Source: Streptomyces aurantiacus
GTDB lineage: Bacteria > Actinomycetota > Actinomycetes > Streptomycetales > Streptomycetaceae
Direction of reading: 5' to 3'
Length of the DNA: 64,000 nt
NCBI RefSeq assembly: GCF_001418335.1
Contig: NZ_LIPP01000004.1
Location: 1-64,000, forward strand
Within the stretch, counting starts at the first letter, position 1, and every line of letters starts with the position of its first letter. The position numbers and the translations under genes are program-made. Below are positions 7,475-18,381 of this stretch, one piece after another. Under the pieces are notes generated by a model. That model was not told the origin of the DNA and did no database searches. It was given only the letters and a program-made list of their open reading frames with translations.

Positions 7475-9169
7475 GTGAACGACCGTCACCCGTCGGGGAC
7501 CGTAACTCCCCCGGCTCCGGCTCCCGAGGCCACCTCGGCGCATTACGCGTCCTATGGCCAGCAGGGAGACCAGTACGGCGACTTCACCACGTACGACACA
7601 TACTCCGCCACCGGTTTCGACCCGGCCGCCGCCGGCTCGTACGACACAACGGGCGGTTACGGCACGGCGGGCGCCTACGCGACGTCCACGTTCGACACCG
7701 ACCCCCTCTTCGGCGACCTGCCCGGCAACGGAAGCGGAACCGACGGCGGCAGCGCGGGGACCGGTTCGTACGACGCCACGGCCGGGGCGGCTCCCAGCAA
7801 CAACTGGGGCGATTCCACGGGCAGTCATCAGACGCTGAACTACGACCCGTACGCGGCCCAGCACCACACCGCCTACGAGACCGGCAGTTACGACACGAGC
7901 GGTGTCTGGGCGCAGGCCGGTTACCAGCAGCTGGGCGGGATCCCGGCGCAGGCCGCGAGCCCCGACGGCACGGGTCAGTGGGACGCGAACGCCTGGCTCC
8001 AGGCCGAACAGGTCGACCCCACCCAGCAGTGGAGCGCGCCGACCTTCGAGACGGGCACGTACGACGCCACGGCGTGGAACTCGGACGGCGGCGAGCAGCA
8101 CCAGGCGCAGCCCCATACACACAGCGACCAGCCGGACGCGTACGACCAGCAAGAGTCGTTCCATCAGCAGGCCACGCGCACGTTCGAGCAGGTTCCGCAC
8201 GAGGAACAGGTCACCGCGCAAGGCGACTTCGGCCACTACGACCAAGCCGATGGCATCGCCGGCGCGGACCCCGACACCCACGCCGACACCCACACTCACG
8301 GTCACGGTCACGGTCAATCTGATCAAGCTCACGACGACTCCCCGCTGCTCGACGACGTCGAGGACGTCGCTCCCGACTCCCCGGCCCCGGCCTCCCGTGT
8401 CGCGTCCCGCGCGACGAACCGTTCCGGTTCCCGGTCGCGCCGCCGCCCCCCGGCCAAGCGTTCCGCGCTGATGACGATCGCCGTGCCGTCGGCGTGCGTG
8501 ATGGGTGTCGCCGGGATCGCCGCCGCGTCCGTGACCGGTGGCGACGGCGGTGACGACGTCCAGACGACGGCCGCCGCGCCCGACGCGAGCGCCGTGAAGC
8601 CGTCGGCCGTGAACAACAAGCTGGACACGCAGCTTGAGAACCTCTCCGCGGACGCTGACGACTTCGCCGACCGCGCGAGCCGTACGCAGGAACGTATCGA
8701 CTTGAAGGCCGAGCAGGCCGCCGAGAAGCAGAAGGCGGCGGCGGACGCGGCCCGCAAGGAGCGGCTGCGCCCGAAGTTCGCGCTGCCGGTCTCGCGGCAC
8801 GGACTCAGCGCCTACTACGGTCAGGCCGGCGTCAACTGGATGTCCGTGCACACCGGCATCGACTTCCCCGTCTCGTTCGGCACGACGGTGATGGCCGCGA
8901 CCGACGGGACCGTCCGTACGGAGTGGAACAGCGCCTACGGAAACATGGTCATCGTGACGGCCAAGGACGGCACGGAGACCTGGTACTGCCACCTCTCCAC
9001 GTACAAGGTCGCCTCGGGGACGGTCGTGAAGGCCGGCGACCCGATCGCCTACTCAGGCAGCTCCGGCAACTCCACCGGCCCCCACCTGCACTTCGAGGTA
9101 CGCCCCGCCGGCGGTTCGGCGATCGACCCGCTCCCGTGGCTGCGCAGCCACGGGGTGGACCCGACGTAG
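7475..9169 (+). CDS. M23 family metallopeptidase with long disordered N-terminus
   Basis: This 564-residue protein ends in a complete LytM/M23 peptidase domain. HTGID near residue 458 and HLHFE near 537 supply the zinc ligands, and WYCHLS lies between them. Before that come a membrane helix or signal anchor near residues 330-350 and a charged coiled coil near 385-430. The first 320 residues are Tyr/Gly/Gln/Thr-rich with repeated GSYDT-like pieces and a His-rich patch near residue 270. The GTG at 7475 gives a start like known relatives, with GAGAAG upstream. The ATG at 7361 adds an improbable leader. The likely role is a peptidoglycan endopeptidase outside the membrane, with the long N-terminal part inside. 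Confidence 0.85.
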   Translation: MNDRHPSGTVTPPAPAPEATSAHYASYGQQGDQYGDFTTYDTYSATGFDPAAAGSYDTTGGYGTAGAYATSTFDTDPLFGDLPGNGSGTDGGSAGTGSYDATAGAAPSNNWGDSTGSHQTLNYDPYAAQHHTAYETGSYDTSGVWAQAGYQQLGGIPAQAASPDGTGQWDANAWLQAEQVDPTQQWSAPTFETGTYDATAWNSDGGEQHQAQPHTHSDQPDAYDQQESFHQQATRTFEQVPHEEQVTAQGDFGHYDQADGIAGADPDTHADTHTHGHGHGQSDQAHDDSPLLDDVEDVAPDSPAPASRVASRATNRSGSRSRRRPPAKRSALMTIAVPSACVMGVAGIAAASVTGGDGGDDVQTTAAAPDASAVKPSAVNNKLDTQLENLSADADDFADRASRTQERIDLKAEQAAEKQKAAADAARKERLRPKFALPVSRHGLSAYYGQAGVNWMSVHTGIDFPVSFGTTVMAATDGTVRTEWNSAYGNMVIVTAKDGTETWYCHLSTYKVASGTVVKAGDPIAYSGSSGNSTGPHLHFEVRPAGGSAIDPLPWLRSHGVDPT

Positions 9170-9241
9170 CAGTACGTACGGGCAGTAAGTACCGGCAGTA
9201 AGTACGGTACGTACGAACCGAGCGAGTTCCTGCTCCTGCTC

Positions 9242-11773
9242 CTACAACTTCTCCACCGGCGCGTACCGCAGCAGCAGACGCTTCGGCTTCTCTCCGCCGA
9301 AGTCGACCGTCGCTTCCGAGTTCACCCCCATGCCCTTCACGCCGACCACCGTGCCGAGGCCGAACTGGTCGTGCGTGACCCGGTCTCCGACCGCCAGCGA
9401 CACCACCGGCTTGTCCGAGGCACCGCGCCGCGTCGCGAAGCCCGACGCGCCCGAAGCCGCCGAGCGGGAGCGGGTGGAGGACAGGGAGGCCGCGACGCCG
9501 GCGGCCGGTCCGGAGGCCACCGCTCCCATGGATCCGGTGCGCTTCCAGTCCAGATGCGCGTCCGGGATCTCCTCCAGGAAGCGGGACGGCGGGTTGTACG
9601 AGGGCTGCCCCCACGCGCTGCGCATCGACGCCCGTGTCAGGTACAGCCGCTCGCGCGCGCGGGTGATGCCGACGTACGCGAGCCGCCGCTCCTCCTCCAG
9701 CTCCTTGGCCTGGCCGAGCGCACGCATGTGCGGGAAGACGCCGTCCTCCATGCCGGTCAGGAACACCACGGGGAATTCGAGGCCCTTGGCGGTGTGGAGG
9801 GTCATGAGCGTGATGACGCCGGACCCGTCCTCTTCGTCGTCCGGGATCTGGTCGGAGTCGGCGACGAGCGCGACCCGCTCCAGGAAGGCGGACAGCCCGC
9901 CCGGGGCCTCGCCCTCACCGGCCTCCTGCTCGAACTCCAGTGCCACGGCGGCCAGTTCCTGGAGGTTCTCGATGCGGGTCTCGTCCTGCGGGTCGGTCGA
10001 GGCCTGCAACTCGGCGAGGTAGCCGGTCCGTTCGAGTACGGCCTCCAGAACCGTCGCGGGGCCCGCGCCCGACTCGACGATCGTCCGGAGGTCTTCCATC
10101 AGCGTGTTGAACCGCTTGACGGCGTTCGTCGAGCGGGCCGCCATGCCGTACGCCTCGTCGACGCGGCGCAGTGCCTGCGGGAAGCTGATCTTCTCGCGCT
10201 GGGAGAGCGCGTCGATCATCGCCTCGGCGCGGTCGCCGATGCCGCGCTTGGGAACGTTCAGAATGCGGCGCAGCGGTACGGAGTCCTCGGGGTTCGCGAG
10301 CACACGCAGGTACGCGAGGACGTCCCGGACCTCCTTGCGCTCGTAGAAGCGGACGCCGCCGACGACCTTGTAGGGCAGGCCGACCCGGATGAAGACCTCT
10401 TCGAAGACACGGGACTGGGCGTTCGTACGGTAGAAGACGGCGACGTCGCCCGCCTTCGCGTCGCCTGCGTCGGTGAGGCGGTCGATCTCGTCGGAGACGA
10501 ACTGGGCCTCGTCGTGCTCCGTGTCGGCGACGTAGCCGGTGATGCGCGCGCCCGCGCCCGCGTTGGTCCACAGGTTCTTGGGGCGGCGCGATGCGTTGCG
10601 CTCGATGACCGCGTTGGCTGCGGTCAGGATCGTCTGCGTGGAACGGTAGTTCTGCTCCAGCAGGATCGTCGTCGCGTTCGGGTAGTCCTCCTCGAACTGG
10701 AGGATGTTGCGGATCGTCGCGCCACGGAATGCGTAGATCGACTGGTCGGCGTCACCGACGACGCACAGCTCGGCGGGCGGCAGGTCGCCCTCCGCCGACG
10801 GCACGTCCCCGGAGTGGTCGCCGGAGTGATCCTCGGGGAGAGCCTTGGAGTGATCCGAGGTGCCGACCAGCTCCCTGACCAGCGAGTACTGCGCGTGGTT
10901 CGTGTCCTGGTACTCGTCGACCAGGACGTGGCGGAAGCGGCGGCGGTAGTGCTCGGCGACGTCGGGGAAGGCGCGCAGGAGGTTGACCGTCGTCATGATC
11001 AGGTCGTCGAAGTCCAGCGCGTTCGCCTCGCGCAGCCGCGACTGGTACATCGCGTAGGCCTGGGCGACGGTCTTCTCGAAGCCGTCGGCGGCCTGGGCGG
11101 CGAAGTCCTCCTCGTCGATCAGCTCGTTCTTCAGGTTCGAGACCTTGGCGCTGAAGGACTTCGGCGGGAAGCGCTTGGGGTCGAGCTCCAGATCGCGGCA
11201 GACCAGGGCCATGAGGCGCTTGCTGTCGGCGGCGTCGTAGATCGAGAAGGACGACGTGAACCCGAGCTGCTTGCTCTCGCGGCGCAGGATCCGCACACAG
11301 GCGCTGTGGAAGGTCATCACCCACATCGCGTTGGCCCGCGGGCCGACGAGCTGCTCGACGCGCTCCTTCATCTCGCCCGCGGCCTTGTTCGTGAAGGTGA
11401 TCGCGAGGATCTGGCCCGGGTGCACCTTGCGCTCGCCCAGCAGGTGGGCGATCCGGTGCGTGAGCACGCGGGTCTTGCCGGAACCGGCGCCCGCCACGAT
11501 GAGCAGGGGCGAGCCGTGGTGGACCACCGCCGCGCGCTGGTTCTCGTTCAGCCCGTCCAGGAGCGCGGCCGGGTCCACGAGCGGCCGGGGGGCGCCGTCG
11601 CGGTAGTAACCGTCCCTGGTCGGCGGCACCGGGGGCACGTCGAAGCGCCCGCCGAACAGGTCGTCCGGAACCGGGTCCGGCGCCTCGTCCTCGGGCGGCG
11701 GCGGGGGCTCTTCCTCATGGGCCCGCGAGGGCTGGAGGTCCGCCAGGAAGCTGTCATCAAAGAGGCTGCTCAT
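9242..11773 (-). CDS. pcrA: ATP-dependent DNA helicase PcrA (UvrD/Rep superfamily 1A)
   Basis: This is a full-length 843-residue helicase. Visible motifs are LNENQRAAV (Q motif), AGAGSGKTRVL (Walker A), DEYQDT (Walker B), DADQSIYAFRGA, QNYRST, TLHTAKGLEF and GITRARERLYLTRA. The C-terminal VGDRVTHDQFGLGTVVGVKGMG is the tudor-like tail that binds RNA polymerase in PcrA. It unwinds DNA 3' to 5' in nucleotide-excision and transcription-coupled repair and replication restart. An acidic Pro-rich N-terminal extension of about 60 residues precedes the core. GGAGAGCG precedes the ATG. An insertion rich in DHSGDHSGD sits after the DEYQDT block. Confidence 0.95.
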   Translation of the reverse strand: MSSLFDDSFLADLQPSRAHEEEPPPPPEDEAPDPVPDDLFGGRFDVPPVPPTRDGYYRDGAPRPLVDPAALLDGLNENQRAAVVHHGSPLLIVAGAGSGKTRVLTHRIAHLLGERKVHPGQILAITFTNKAAGEMKERVEQLVGPRANAMWVMTFHSACVRILRRESKQLGFTSSFSIYDAADSKRLMALVCRDLELDPKRFPPKSFSAKVSNLKNELIDEEDFAAQAADGFEKTVAQAYAMYQSRLREANALDFDDLIMTTVNLLRAFPDVAEHYRRRFRHVLVDEYQDTNHAQYSLVRELVGTSDHSKALPEDHSGDHSGDVPSAEGDLPPAELCVVGDADQSIYAFRGATIRNILQFEEDYPNATTILLEQNYRSTQTILTAANAVIERNASRRPKNLWTNAGAGARITGYVADTEHDEAQFVSDEIDRLTDAGDAKAGDVAVFYRTNAQSRVFEEVFIRVGLPYKVVGGVRFYERKEVRDVLAYLRVLANPEDSVPLRRILNVPKRGIGDRAEAMIDALSQREKISFPQALRRVDEAYGMAARSTNAVKRFNTLMEDLRTIVESGAGPATVLEAVLERTGYLAELQASTDPQDETRIENLQELAAVALEFEQEAGEGEAPGGLSAFLERVALVADSDQIPDDEEDGSGVITLMTLHTAKGLEFPVVFLTGMEDGVFPHMRALGQAKELEEERRLAYVGITRARERLYLTRASMRSAWGQPSYNPPSRFLEEIPDAHLDWKRTGSMGAVASGPAAGVAASLSSTRSRSAASGASGFATRRGASDKPVVSLAVGDRVTHDQFGLGTVVGVKGMGVNSEATVDFGGEKPKRLLLRYAPVEKL

Positions 11774-12237
11774 CGCTCTCCGAGTCTAGGCGCCCCCACT
11801 GACACCCTGCCGCCACCCCGGAAACTCCGCGAAATCCGAACCCGGACCCGGACTCCAACCCGGACACGAATCCGATCCTTACTCCGGTCCTGAATCCGGT
11901 CCTGAATCCGGTCCCGACAGGGTGGATCGCTCATAGCTACTACCCGAACACGTTCCGGAACCAAACGGCCGACCGGGCCGACCGAGGGCCAACCAGACCG
12001 ACCGGGGCCGAAACATGCGCCTTGCCGCCGAACGGGTCACCCCACCCGGAACTTGCCACTCCGGGCAACTCGGCGCATATCCCGCCCAATTGAAGCCAGC
12101 GAACGAGTCTCCATACCCAGGTCACGAAAATGTATCGGGCATATCGCACATCAAACTTCACAGGCGCCACACGAATTGGCTAACTTTCGGGTAGGCCGCT
12201 CGACCCGCACCGGCGAACAACGCCGGGCCGAGCGGGC
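11774..12237. other. Intergenic region upstream of pcrA and of the ydaO riboswitch
   Basis: This stretch of 464 bases separates the divergent pcrA and P60 genes. Near 11840-11920 it has short imperfect repeats of CCGGTCCTGAAT and CCGGACAC type. The part around 12110-12190 is AT-richer and should hold the promoter for the riboswitch transcript. I see no gene here. Confidence 0.5.
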
Positions 12238-12388
12238 TCCGCCGAATCCGGTACGCCCTCGTGGCACCGGAACCGGGGACCCAACCGAACTTGGGGTGAA
12301 TCGGTCCGAACTCCCTCGCGGGACAAGGGCCGTAGGGCAAACCTTCCGAAGCATTCGCCCGAACCCGACAGCTAACTCGGTAGGCGGA
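12238..12388 (+). promoter_or_regulatory. ydaO-type cyclic di-AMP riboswitch
   Basis: The element shows the conserved ydaO blocks in order: GGGGACCCAAC near 12275, TTGGGGTGAATC near 12291, GTAGGGCAAACC near 12332 and CCGAACCCGACAGCTAAC near 12360. The ends pair as P1: TCCGCC at 12238-12243 with GGCGGA at 12383-12388. It lies 20 bases before the GTG of the P60 hydrolase. In Streptomyces this class binds cyclic di-AMP and turns down cell-wall hydrolase genes such as rpfA, and the same is expected here. Confidence 0.93.
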
Positions 12389-12408
12389 TGACGGAAGGAG
12401 ACGCCCTC

Positions 12409-13563
12409 GTGGCGCCACATCGCAAGTCGCGGCCCCCCGCTTCCATGAGCATGCGGACGCCGGCCCTCGCCACCGCGGCCCTGACCTCGGTGGCCCTGCT
12501 CTCCCAGTCGGCGGACGCCTCACCGGCCGCGGAGCCCAAGCCGAGCATGGAGGAAGTCCAGAAGAAGGTGGACGACCTCTACCAGCAGGCGGGCACGGCC
12601 ACCGAGAAGTACAACGAGGCCAAGGCGAAGACCACCAAGCAGCGCAAACGTGTCGACACCCTCCTCGACGACATGGCGCAGCGCACCGAGAAGCTCAACG
12701 ATGCACGCGAGGAGCTCGGCACCTTCGCCGCCGCGCAGTACCGCACGGGAGCCTCCGCCCCCGACACGGCTTCCCTCCTCCTCGCGGACAACCCGCAGGA
12801 CTACTTCGACCAGACCCAGCTGATGAACCGGCTGACCGCCCGGCAGAAGCAGGCAGTCGAGGACTACGCGACGCAGCGGGCCGCCACGACGCAGAAGCGA
12901 CAAGAGGCGTCCGAGGGCCTGGAGACGCTCACCACGACGCAGAGCACGCTGAAGACGTCCAAGGCGGACGTCCAGCGGAAGCTCGCCGAGGCGCGCGAGC
13001 TCCTCTCGAAACTGACCGCCGAGGACAAGGCCCGGCTCGCCGCGATCGAGCGGGAGAGGCAGGAGAAGGCCCAGCGCAAGGCAGACGAGCTCGCCCGGCA
13101 GCAGGCGGCCGACGCGGCGGCTCAGGCCCAGCAGGACGCGGGGACCGCCACAGGTACAGGCACAGGCACGGGTACGGGTACGGGGAGCGCGCCGGGCTCC
13201 GATTCCGCCGCCACCTCGAAGGCGGCCAAGGCGCTCGCCTTCGCGCGCGCACAGATCGGCAAACCGTACGTATGGGGTGCGAGCGGCCCCGGTTCGTACG
13301 ACTGTTCCGGGCTGACCCAGGCCGCCTGGAAGGCCGCCGGTGTGACCCTTCCCCGTACGACATGGGACCAGGTCGAGACCGGCACGACGGTCTCCGTGGA
13401 CCACGCCCAGCCCGGTGACCTGGTCTTCTTCTACGACGACATCAGCCACGTCGGCATCTACATCGGCGACGGCATGATGATCCACGCCCCCAAACCGGGT
13501 GCGTACGTCCGCGAGGAGTCGATCTACTACATGCCGATCCACAGCGTGGTGCGGCCGGCGTAA
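12409..13563 (+). CDS. Secreted coiled-coil NlpC/P60 peptidoglycan hydrolase
   Basis: This 384-residue protein has a signal peptide (cut near SADA-SPAA, residue 40), a long Lys/Glu/Gln-rich coiled coil (about 45-245), a Thr/Gly linker from a hexamer repeat, and a C-terminal NlpC/P60 domain. YDCSGLTQAAW holds the catalytic Cys (C299) and ISHVGIYIG the His. The family cleaves the D-Glu to diamino acid bond of stem peptides. GGAAGGAG ends 8 bases before the GTG at 12409, which I prefer over the ATG at 12388 inside the riboswitch. Expression should fall when cyclic di-AMP binds upstream. It is a paralogue of the gene at 14341. Confidence 0.92.
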   Translation: MAPHRKSRPPASMSMRTPALATAALTSVALLSQSADASPAAEPKPSMEEVQKKVDDLYQQAGTATEKYNEAKAKTTKQRKRVDTLLDDMAQRTEKLNDAREELGTFAAAQYRTGASAPDTASLLLADNPQDYFDQTQLMNRLTARQKQAVEDYATQRAATTQKRQEASEGLETLTTTQSTLKTSKADVQRKLAEARELLSKLTAEDKARLAAIERERQEKAQRKADELARQQAADAAAQAQQDAGTATGTGTGTGTGTGSAPGSDSAATSKAAKALAFARAQIGKPYVWGASGPGSYDCSGLTQAAWKAAGVTLPRTTWDQVETGTTVSVDHAQPGDLVFFYDDISHVGIYIGDGMMIHAPKPGAYVREESIYYMPIHSVVRPA

Positions 13564-13633
13564 CGACGGACCGGCGTAACGACAGACCTGCGGAAAACGA
13601 CGGACCTGCGCAACGAGGGAGGGGACGGTTCGC

Positions 13634-13987
13634 TCAGGTCCAGAGGACCGCGATGAAGACGTTCACCGCGGTCAGTCCGCCCACCAGGGCGAACAGTCCC
13701 TTCTCCACCTTCTCCTCGTCACGTTTCACGTAGACGAGTCCGAGGATCACGACCAGCAGTGCCAGCTTTGTGCCGATCTTGATGTTGTTGACGGTCTGGT
13801 CGTCGGCCTGGTTCAGGCCGACGAGGACCGCGCCGGTGACCAGCATGGTCAGTGCGCCGTGGAGCATGGCGGGGGTGAAGCGGGCCGTGCCGTCGCCCAT
13901 GGCCTTCAGCTGGGTGAGGAATCCGCCCAGCAGGGCGGCGATGCCGATGATGTGCAGGGCGACGAAGACATGAATGAGTACGTCCAT
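13634..13987 (-). CDS. Small integral membrane protein, four predicted helices
   Basis: This 117-residue protein is almost entirely hydrophobic, with helices near residues 2-25, 40-60, 70-90 and 98-115. It carries a conserved-looking GFLTQLKAMGDG and a charged loop KRDEEKVEKG. I recognise no enzyme motif and cannot assign a function. The ATG at 13987 begins a proper membrane segment. The longer frame to 14146 is Arg-rich and was rejected. The gene faces away from the second P60 gene. A perfect 20-base palindrome lies about 100 bases upstream of its start. Confidence 0.75.
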   Translation of the reverse strand: MDVLIHVFVALHIIGIAALLGGFLTQLKAMGDGTARFTPAMLHGALTMLVTGAVLVGLNQADDQTVNNIKIGTKLALLVVILGLVYVKRDEEKVEKGLFALVGGLTAVNVFIAVLWT

Positions 13988-14340
13988 GAGCCCGGACCCT
14001 AACCGGATGCCCGCATACCGCCTCGCACCGCCCCGGTCACCACACCCCGCACGAAGCCCGTGATACGAGCCTGCACTGCGGGCCCGTGCTACGAGCTCGT
14101 AGCACTGTCCGGCCCGCCGTTCCTCCACAACCCGCGCATCGGTCACCCTCCGTGCCGAGCTGGTGGCGTCGGGCCCGGATCATGGTCGTACCCGGTCAGC
14201 TCGTGGCCGAGTGTCACCACTTCCGCACAAGTCGTTACTCCCAGTGCACCACCAGGCTTAGCGTCCTTCCCCAGGTGACCGGCTCCGCCCGGCACCTCGG
14301 CGGCCGTACGGAAGGAACACGGAAGGAACGTGGATCGCAC
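13988..14340. other. Divergent intergenic region with a perfect palindrome
   Basis: This region of 353 bases lies between the small membrane protein and the second P60 gene. Its main feature is the palindrome at 14086-14105. I see no riboswitch-like sequence before this second P60 gene, unlike the first, and no gene. Confidence 0.5.
14086..14105. promoter_or_regulatory. Perfect 20-base palindrome, candidate operator
   Basis: GTGCTACGAGCTCGTAGCAC is a perfect inverted repeat with no spacer. It lies 98 bases upstream of the membrane protein gene and 235 bases upstream of the P60 gene. A related half site, TGATACGAGC, sits 16 bases to the left at 14061. It is not followed by a T run, so a repressor operator is more likely than a terminator. 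Confidence 0.5.
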
Positions 14341-15405
14341 GTGGCAGCGCATCGCAGGCCCAGACAGCGCTCACTCGGCGGCGGCGGTACGGCCCGTACC
14401 GCCTTCACCATCGCCCTCGCGGGCGCGGCGAGCGCGACCGGGTTCGACGGGACGGGGGTTGCCGCGCCCGAGCTGACACCGGCGCAGGTGGAGGCGAAGG
14501 TCGACAAGCTGTACCAGGAGGCGGAGGTCGCCACCGAGAAGTACAACGGGGCGAAGGAGAAGGCCACGAAGGCGGCTGGCCGGTACGACACACTGCAGGA
14601 CGAGGCCGCGCGCAGGACGGAACGGCTCAACTCGGAGCGGGACGCCCTCGGTTCGCTGGCGACCGCCCAGTACCGGGACGGGAGCGTCGATCCCTCGCTG
14701 GAGCTGATGTTCTCCTCGGACCCCGATCAGTACCTGGACGGGGCCGCGTTCGCCGAGCGGGTCGGCGACAGGCAGGCGTCGACGGTGTCGCGCGTACGCA
14801 CACAGCTGCGCGAGATCGAACAGCTGCGCGGAGCCGCACACGTCGAACTCGCCTCGCTCAAGGCGCGGCAGGCCGACCTGAAGCGCCACAAGAAGGCGGT
14901 CACCGGGAAGCTGGGCGAGGCGCGTCAGTTGCTGTCGCGGCTGTCGGAGGCGGACCGGGCCCGCATCGGGGCGGACGACCCGGACACCGCACGTGCCTCG
15001 CGTTCCGGCTCGGAGCCGCGCGGCGCCGGGGCGGGTTCCGCCACGGCCGCCCCCAACTCCCGTGCGGCAGCGGCGATCTCGTATGCCTACGAGAAGCTCG
15101 GCAGCCCGTATGTGTGGGGTGCCACCGGCCCCGACGCCTTCGACTGCTCGGGGCTGACGCAGGCCGCGTACCGCGCCGCGGGCATTTCGCTGCCGCGGAC
15201 GACGTACGCGCAGATCAACGCGGGCCGGCACGTCTCGCGGTCCGGACTCCTCCCCGGTGACCTGGTGTTCTTCTACTCGGGCATCAGTCATGTGGGGCTG
15301 TACGTGGGCAACGGGCAGATGATCCACGCGCCGAGCCCGTCGGCACCGGTACGGGTGGCGCCGATCGACGAGATGCCGTTCGCGGGGGCGACGCGCGTGG
15401 CATGA
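14341..15405 (+). CDS. Secreted coiled-coil NlpC/P60 peptidoglycan hydrolase (second copy)
   Basis: This 354-residue protein has the same layout as the gene at 12409: signal peptide, Lys/Glu-rich coiled coil (residues about 45-220), Ser/Gly linker and NlpC/P60 domain. FDCSGLTQAAY holds the catalytic Cys (C269) and ISHVGLYVGNG the His, followed by IHAPSP. It should cleave peptidoglycan stem peptides outside the cell. The GTG at 14341 gives a classical signal peptide. The ribosome site GGAAGGAA is 13 bases away, rather far, so the start is less certain. Unlike its paralogue it has no cyclic di-AMP riboswitch, so the two are probably regulated differently. Confidence 0.88.
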   Translation: MAAHRRPRQRSLGGGGTARTAFTIALAGAASATGFDGTGVAAPELTPAQVEAKVDKLYQEAEVATEKYNGAKEKATKAAGRYDTLQDEAARRTERLNSERDALGSLATAQYRDGSVDPSLELMFSSDPDQYLDGAAFAERVGDRQASTVSRVRTQLREIEQLRGAAHVELASLKARQADLKRHKKAVTGKLGEARQLLSRLSEADRARIGADDPDTARASRSGSEPRGAGAGSATAAPNSRAAAAISYAYEKLGSPYVWGATGPDAFDCSGLTQAAYRAAGISLPRTTYAQINAGRHVSRSGLLPGDLVFFYSGISHVGLYVGNGQMIHAPSPSAPVRVAPIDEMPFAGATRVA

Positions 15406-15496
15406 GGGACCCGCGTGGCGTGAGCGATCAGCGATCAGCAATGCCTGAGCTGTCAGCGATGCTCGGCGACGCCGGCTGACGCCGCAGGAACACTGC

Positions 15497-16372
15497 TCAT
15501 TCGATGGGAGCGCCTGCGCCGCTGACACGGACGCGCGAGTCGCCCGCGCGCAGCGTCACCGTGAGTTCGCCGGGGCGGCCCAGGTCCTCGCCCTGGTGCA
15601 GGGTGAGGACGGCGTCCTCGGGGACCAGGCCCAGCTCACGGGCGTACGCACCGAACGCGGCGGCCGCGGCGCCGGTCGCCGGGTCCTCGACGACGCCGCC
15701 CACGGGGAAGGGGTTACGGACATGGAAGACGGTGGCCGACGCCCGCCACACCAACTGGACCGTGGTCAACTCCAAGCGGTGCATCAGGGCTTCGAGGCGC
15801 GTGAAGTCGTACGCGAGATCCGCGAGACGAGCGCGCGTCGCCGCCGCGAGAACGAGATGGCGGGCGCCGGCGAACGCGATATGGGGCGGGAAGTCCGGGT
15901 CGAGATCGCCGGCCGGCCAGCCGAGCGCGGCGAGCGCCTCCGCGAGGTCGGCGTCGGCGATCTTCGCGATGTGCGGCTCGACGCTGGTGAGCGTGGCCCT
16001 GACGGTTCCGCCCTCCTCGGCCACCTCCACCGGTACGGTGCCGACGCCCGTCGCGAACACCAGCTTCCCGGGGCCCGTCCGTTCGGCGAGCGCGACGGCG
16101 GTCGCGACGGTGGCGTGCCCGCAGAACGGCACCTCGGCCTTGGGGCTGAAGTAACGGATGCTGTACGCCCGTTCCTCCTTGCCGCCGAGGCCCTCCGGGG
16201 CCGCGGTCAGGAACGCGGTCTCCGAGTATCCGAGGTCGGCGGCGATGGCCAGCATGTCGCTGTCGTCCAGGGCGCTGGCGTCCAGCACGACACCGGCGGG
16301 GTTTCCTCCGTCGGGGGTGTCGGAGAAGGCTGTGTATCGCAACACCTCGGGCCGCGGCGCGTTCGTCGTCAT
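15497..16372 (-). CDS. PhzF family isomerase-like protein
   Basis: This 291-residue protein has family motifs in order: GNPAGVVLD, SETAFLT (the Glu matches the catalytic acid), FCGHATVATA and DPATGAAAAAFGAYA. PhzF proteins have a diaminopimelate-epimerase-like fold and isomerise small acids, as in phenazine biosynthesis. Most bacterial members have no known substrate, and no phenazine genes lie nearby. The ATG at 16372 begins MTTNAPRPEVLRYTAF. The frame to 16447 adds an unlikely leader. It appears to be a single-gene unit between the P60 gene and the monooxygenase. Confidence 0.85.
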   Translation of the reverse strand: MTTNAPRPEVLRYTAFSDTPDGGNPAGVVLDASALDDSDMLAIAADLGYSETAFLTAAPEGLGGKEERAYSIRYFSPKAEVPFCGHATVATAVALAERTGPGKLVFATGVGTVPVEVAEEGGTVRATLTSVEPHIAKIADADLAEALAALGWPAGDLDPDFPPHIAFAGARHLVLAAATRARLADLAYDFTRLEALMHRLELTTVQLVWRASATVFHVRNPFPVGGVVEDPATGAAAAAFGAYARELGLVPEDAVLTLHQGEDLGRPGELTVTLRAGDSRVRVSGAGAPIE

Positions 16373-16483
16373 GCTCGCCGCAACGCGAGGCGGGCCCGCG
16401 GTTATTCCTGAACACTCCTGAACGCTCCCCGTCTGGCGAAGCCTCACGCCGACAGAGCTTCACGTCTAGGAGCTTCACGTTGA

Positions 16484-18325
<1,842 letters not shown>

Positions 18326-18331
18326 ATTCAC

Positions 18332-18360
18332 GAACAGTGTTCTACAAACGAACAGCGTTC
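18332..18360. promoter_or_regulatory. Twin TetR-type operator between monooxygenase and repressor
   Basis: GAACAGTGTTC (18332-18342) and GAACAGCGTTC (18350-18360) are near-identical dyads, 18 bases apart start to start. They lie between two divergent starts. The second ends 10 bases before the TATAGT box of the TetR gene, so a bound repressor would block both promoters. Confidence 0.75.
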
Positions 18361-18369
18361 GTGTCAAGT

Positions 18370-18375
18370 TATAGT
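18370..18375 (+). promoter_or_regulatory. -10 box of the TetR gene, leaderless mRNA
   Basis: TATAGT at 18370-18375 is a strong -10 hexamer. The GTG start at 18382 lies 6 bases beyond it, where transcription should begin. No ribosome site is present, which fits a leaderless message. Confidence 0.6.
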
Positions 18376-18381
18376 GGCCGA

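Noticed and set aside
7055-8992. Large minus-strand frame over the M23 gene
   Set aside because: Antisense to a peptidase with intact HxxxD and HxH motifs; composition is Val/Gly/Arg-rich.
9172-9215. GTACGTAC and GGCAGTAAGTAC repeats as a terminator between the M23 and pcrA genes
   Set aside because: The units are direct repeats rather than a clear stem, and no T run follows.
9371-11893. 840-residue plus-strand frame over pcrA
   Set aside because: Antisense to pcrA with all helicase motifs; it reflects GC-rich codon third positions.
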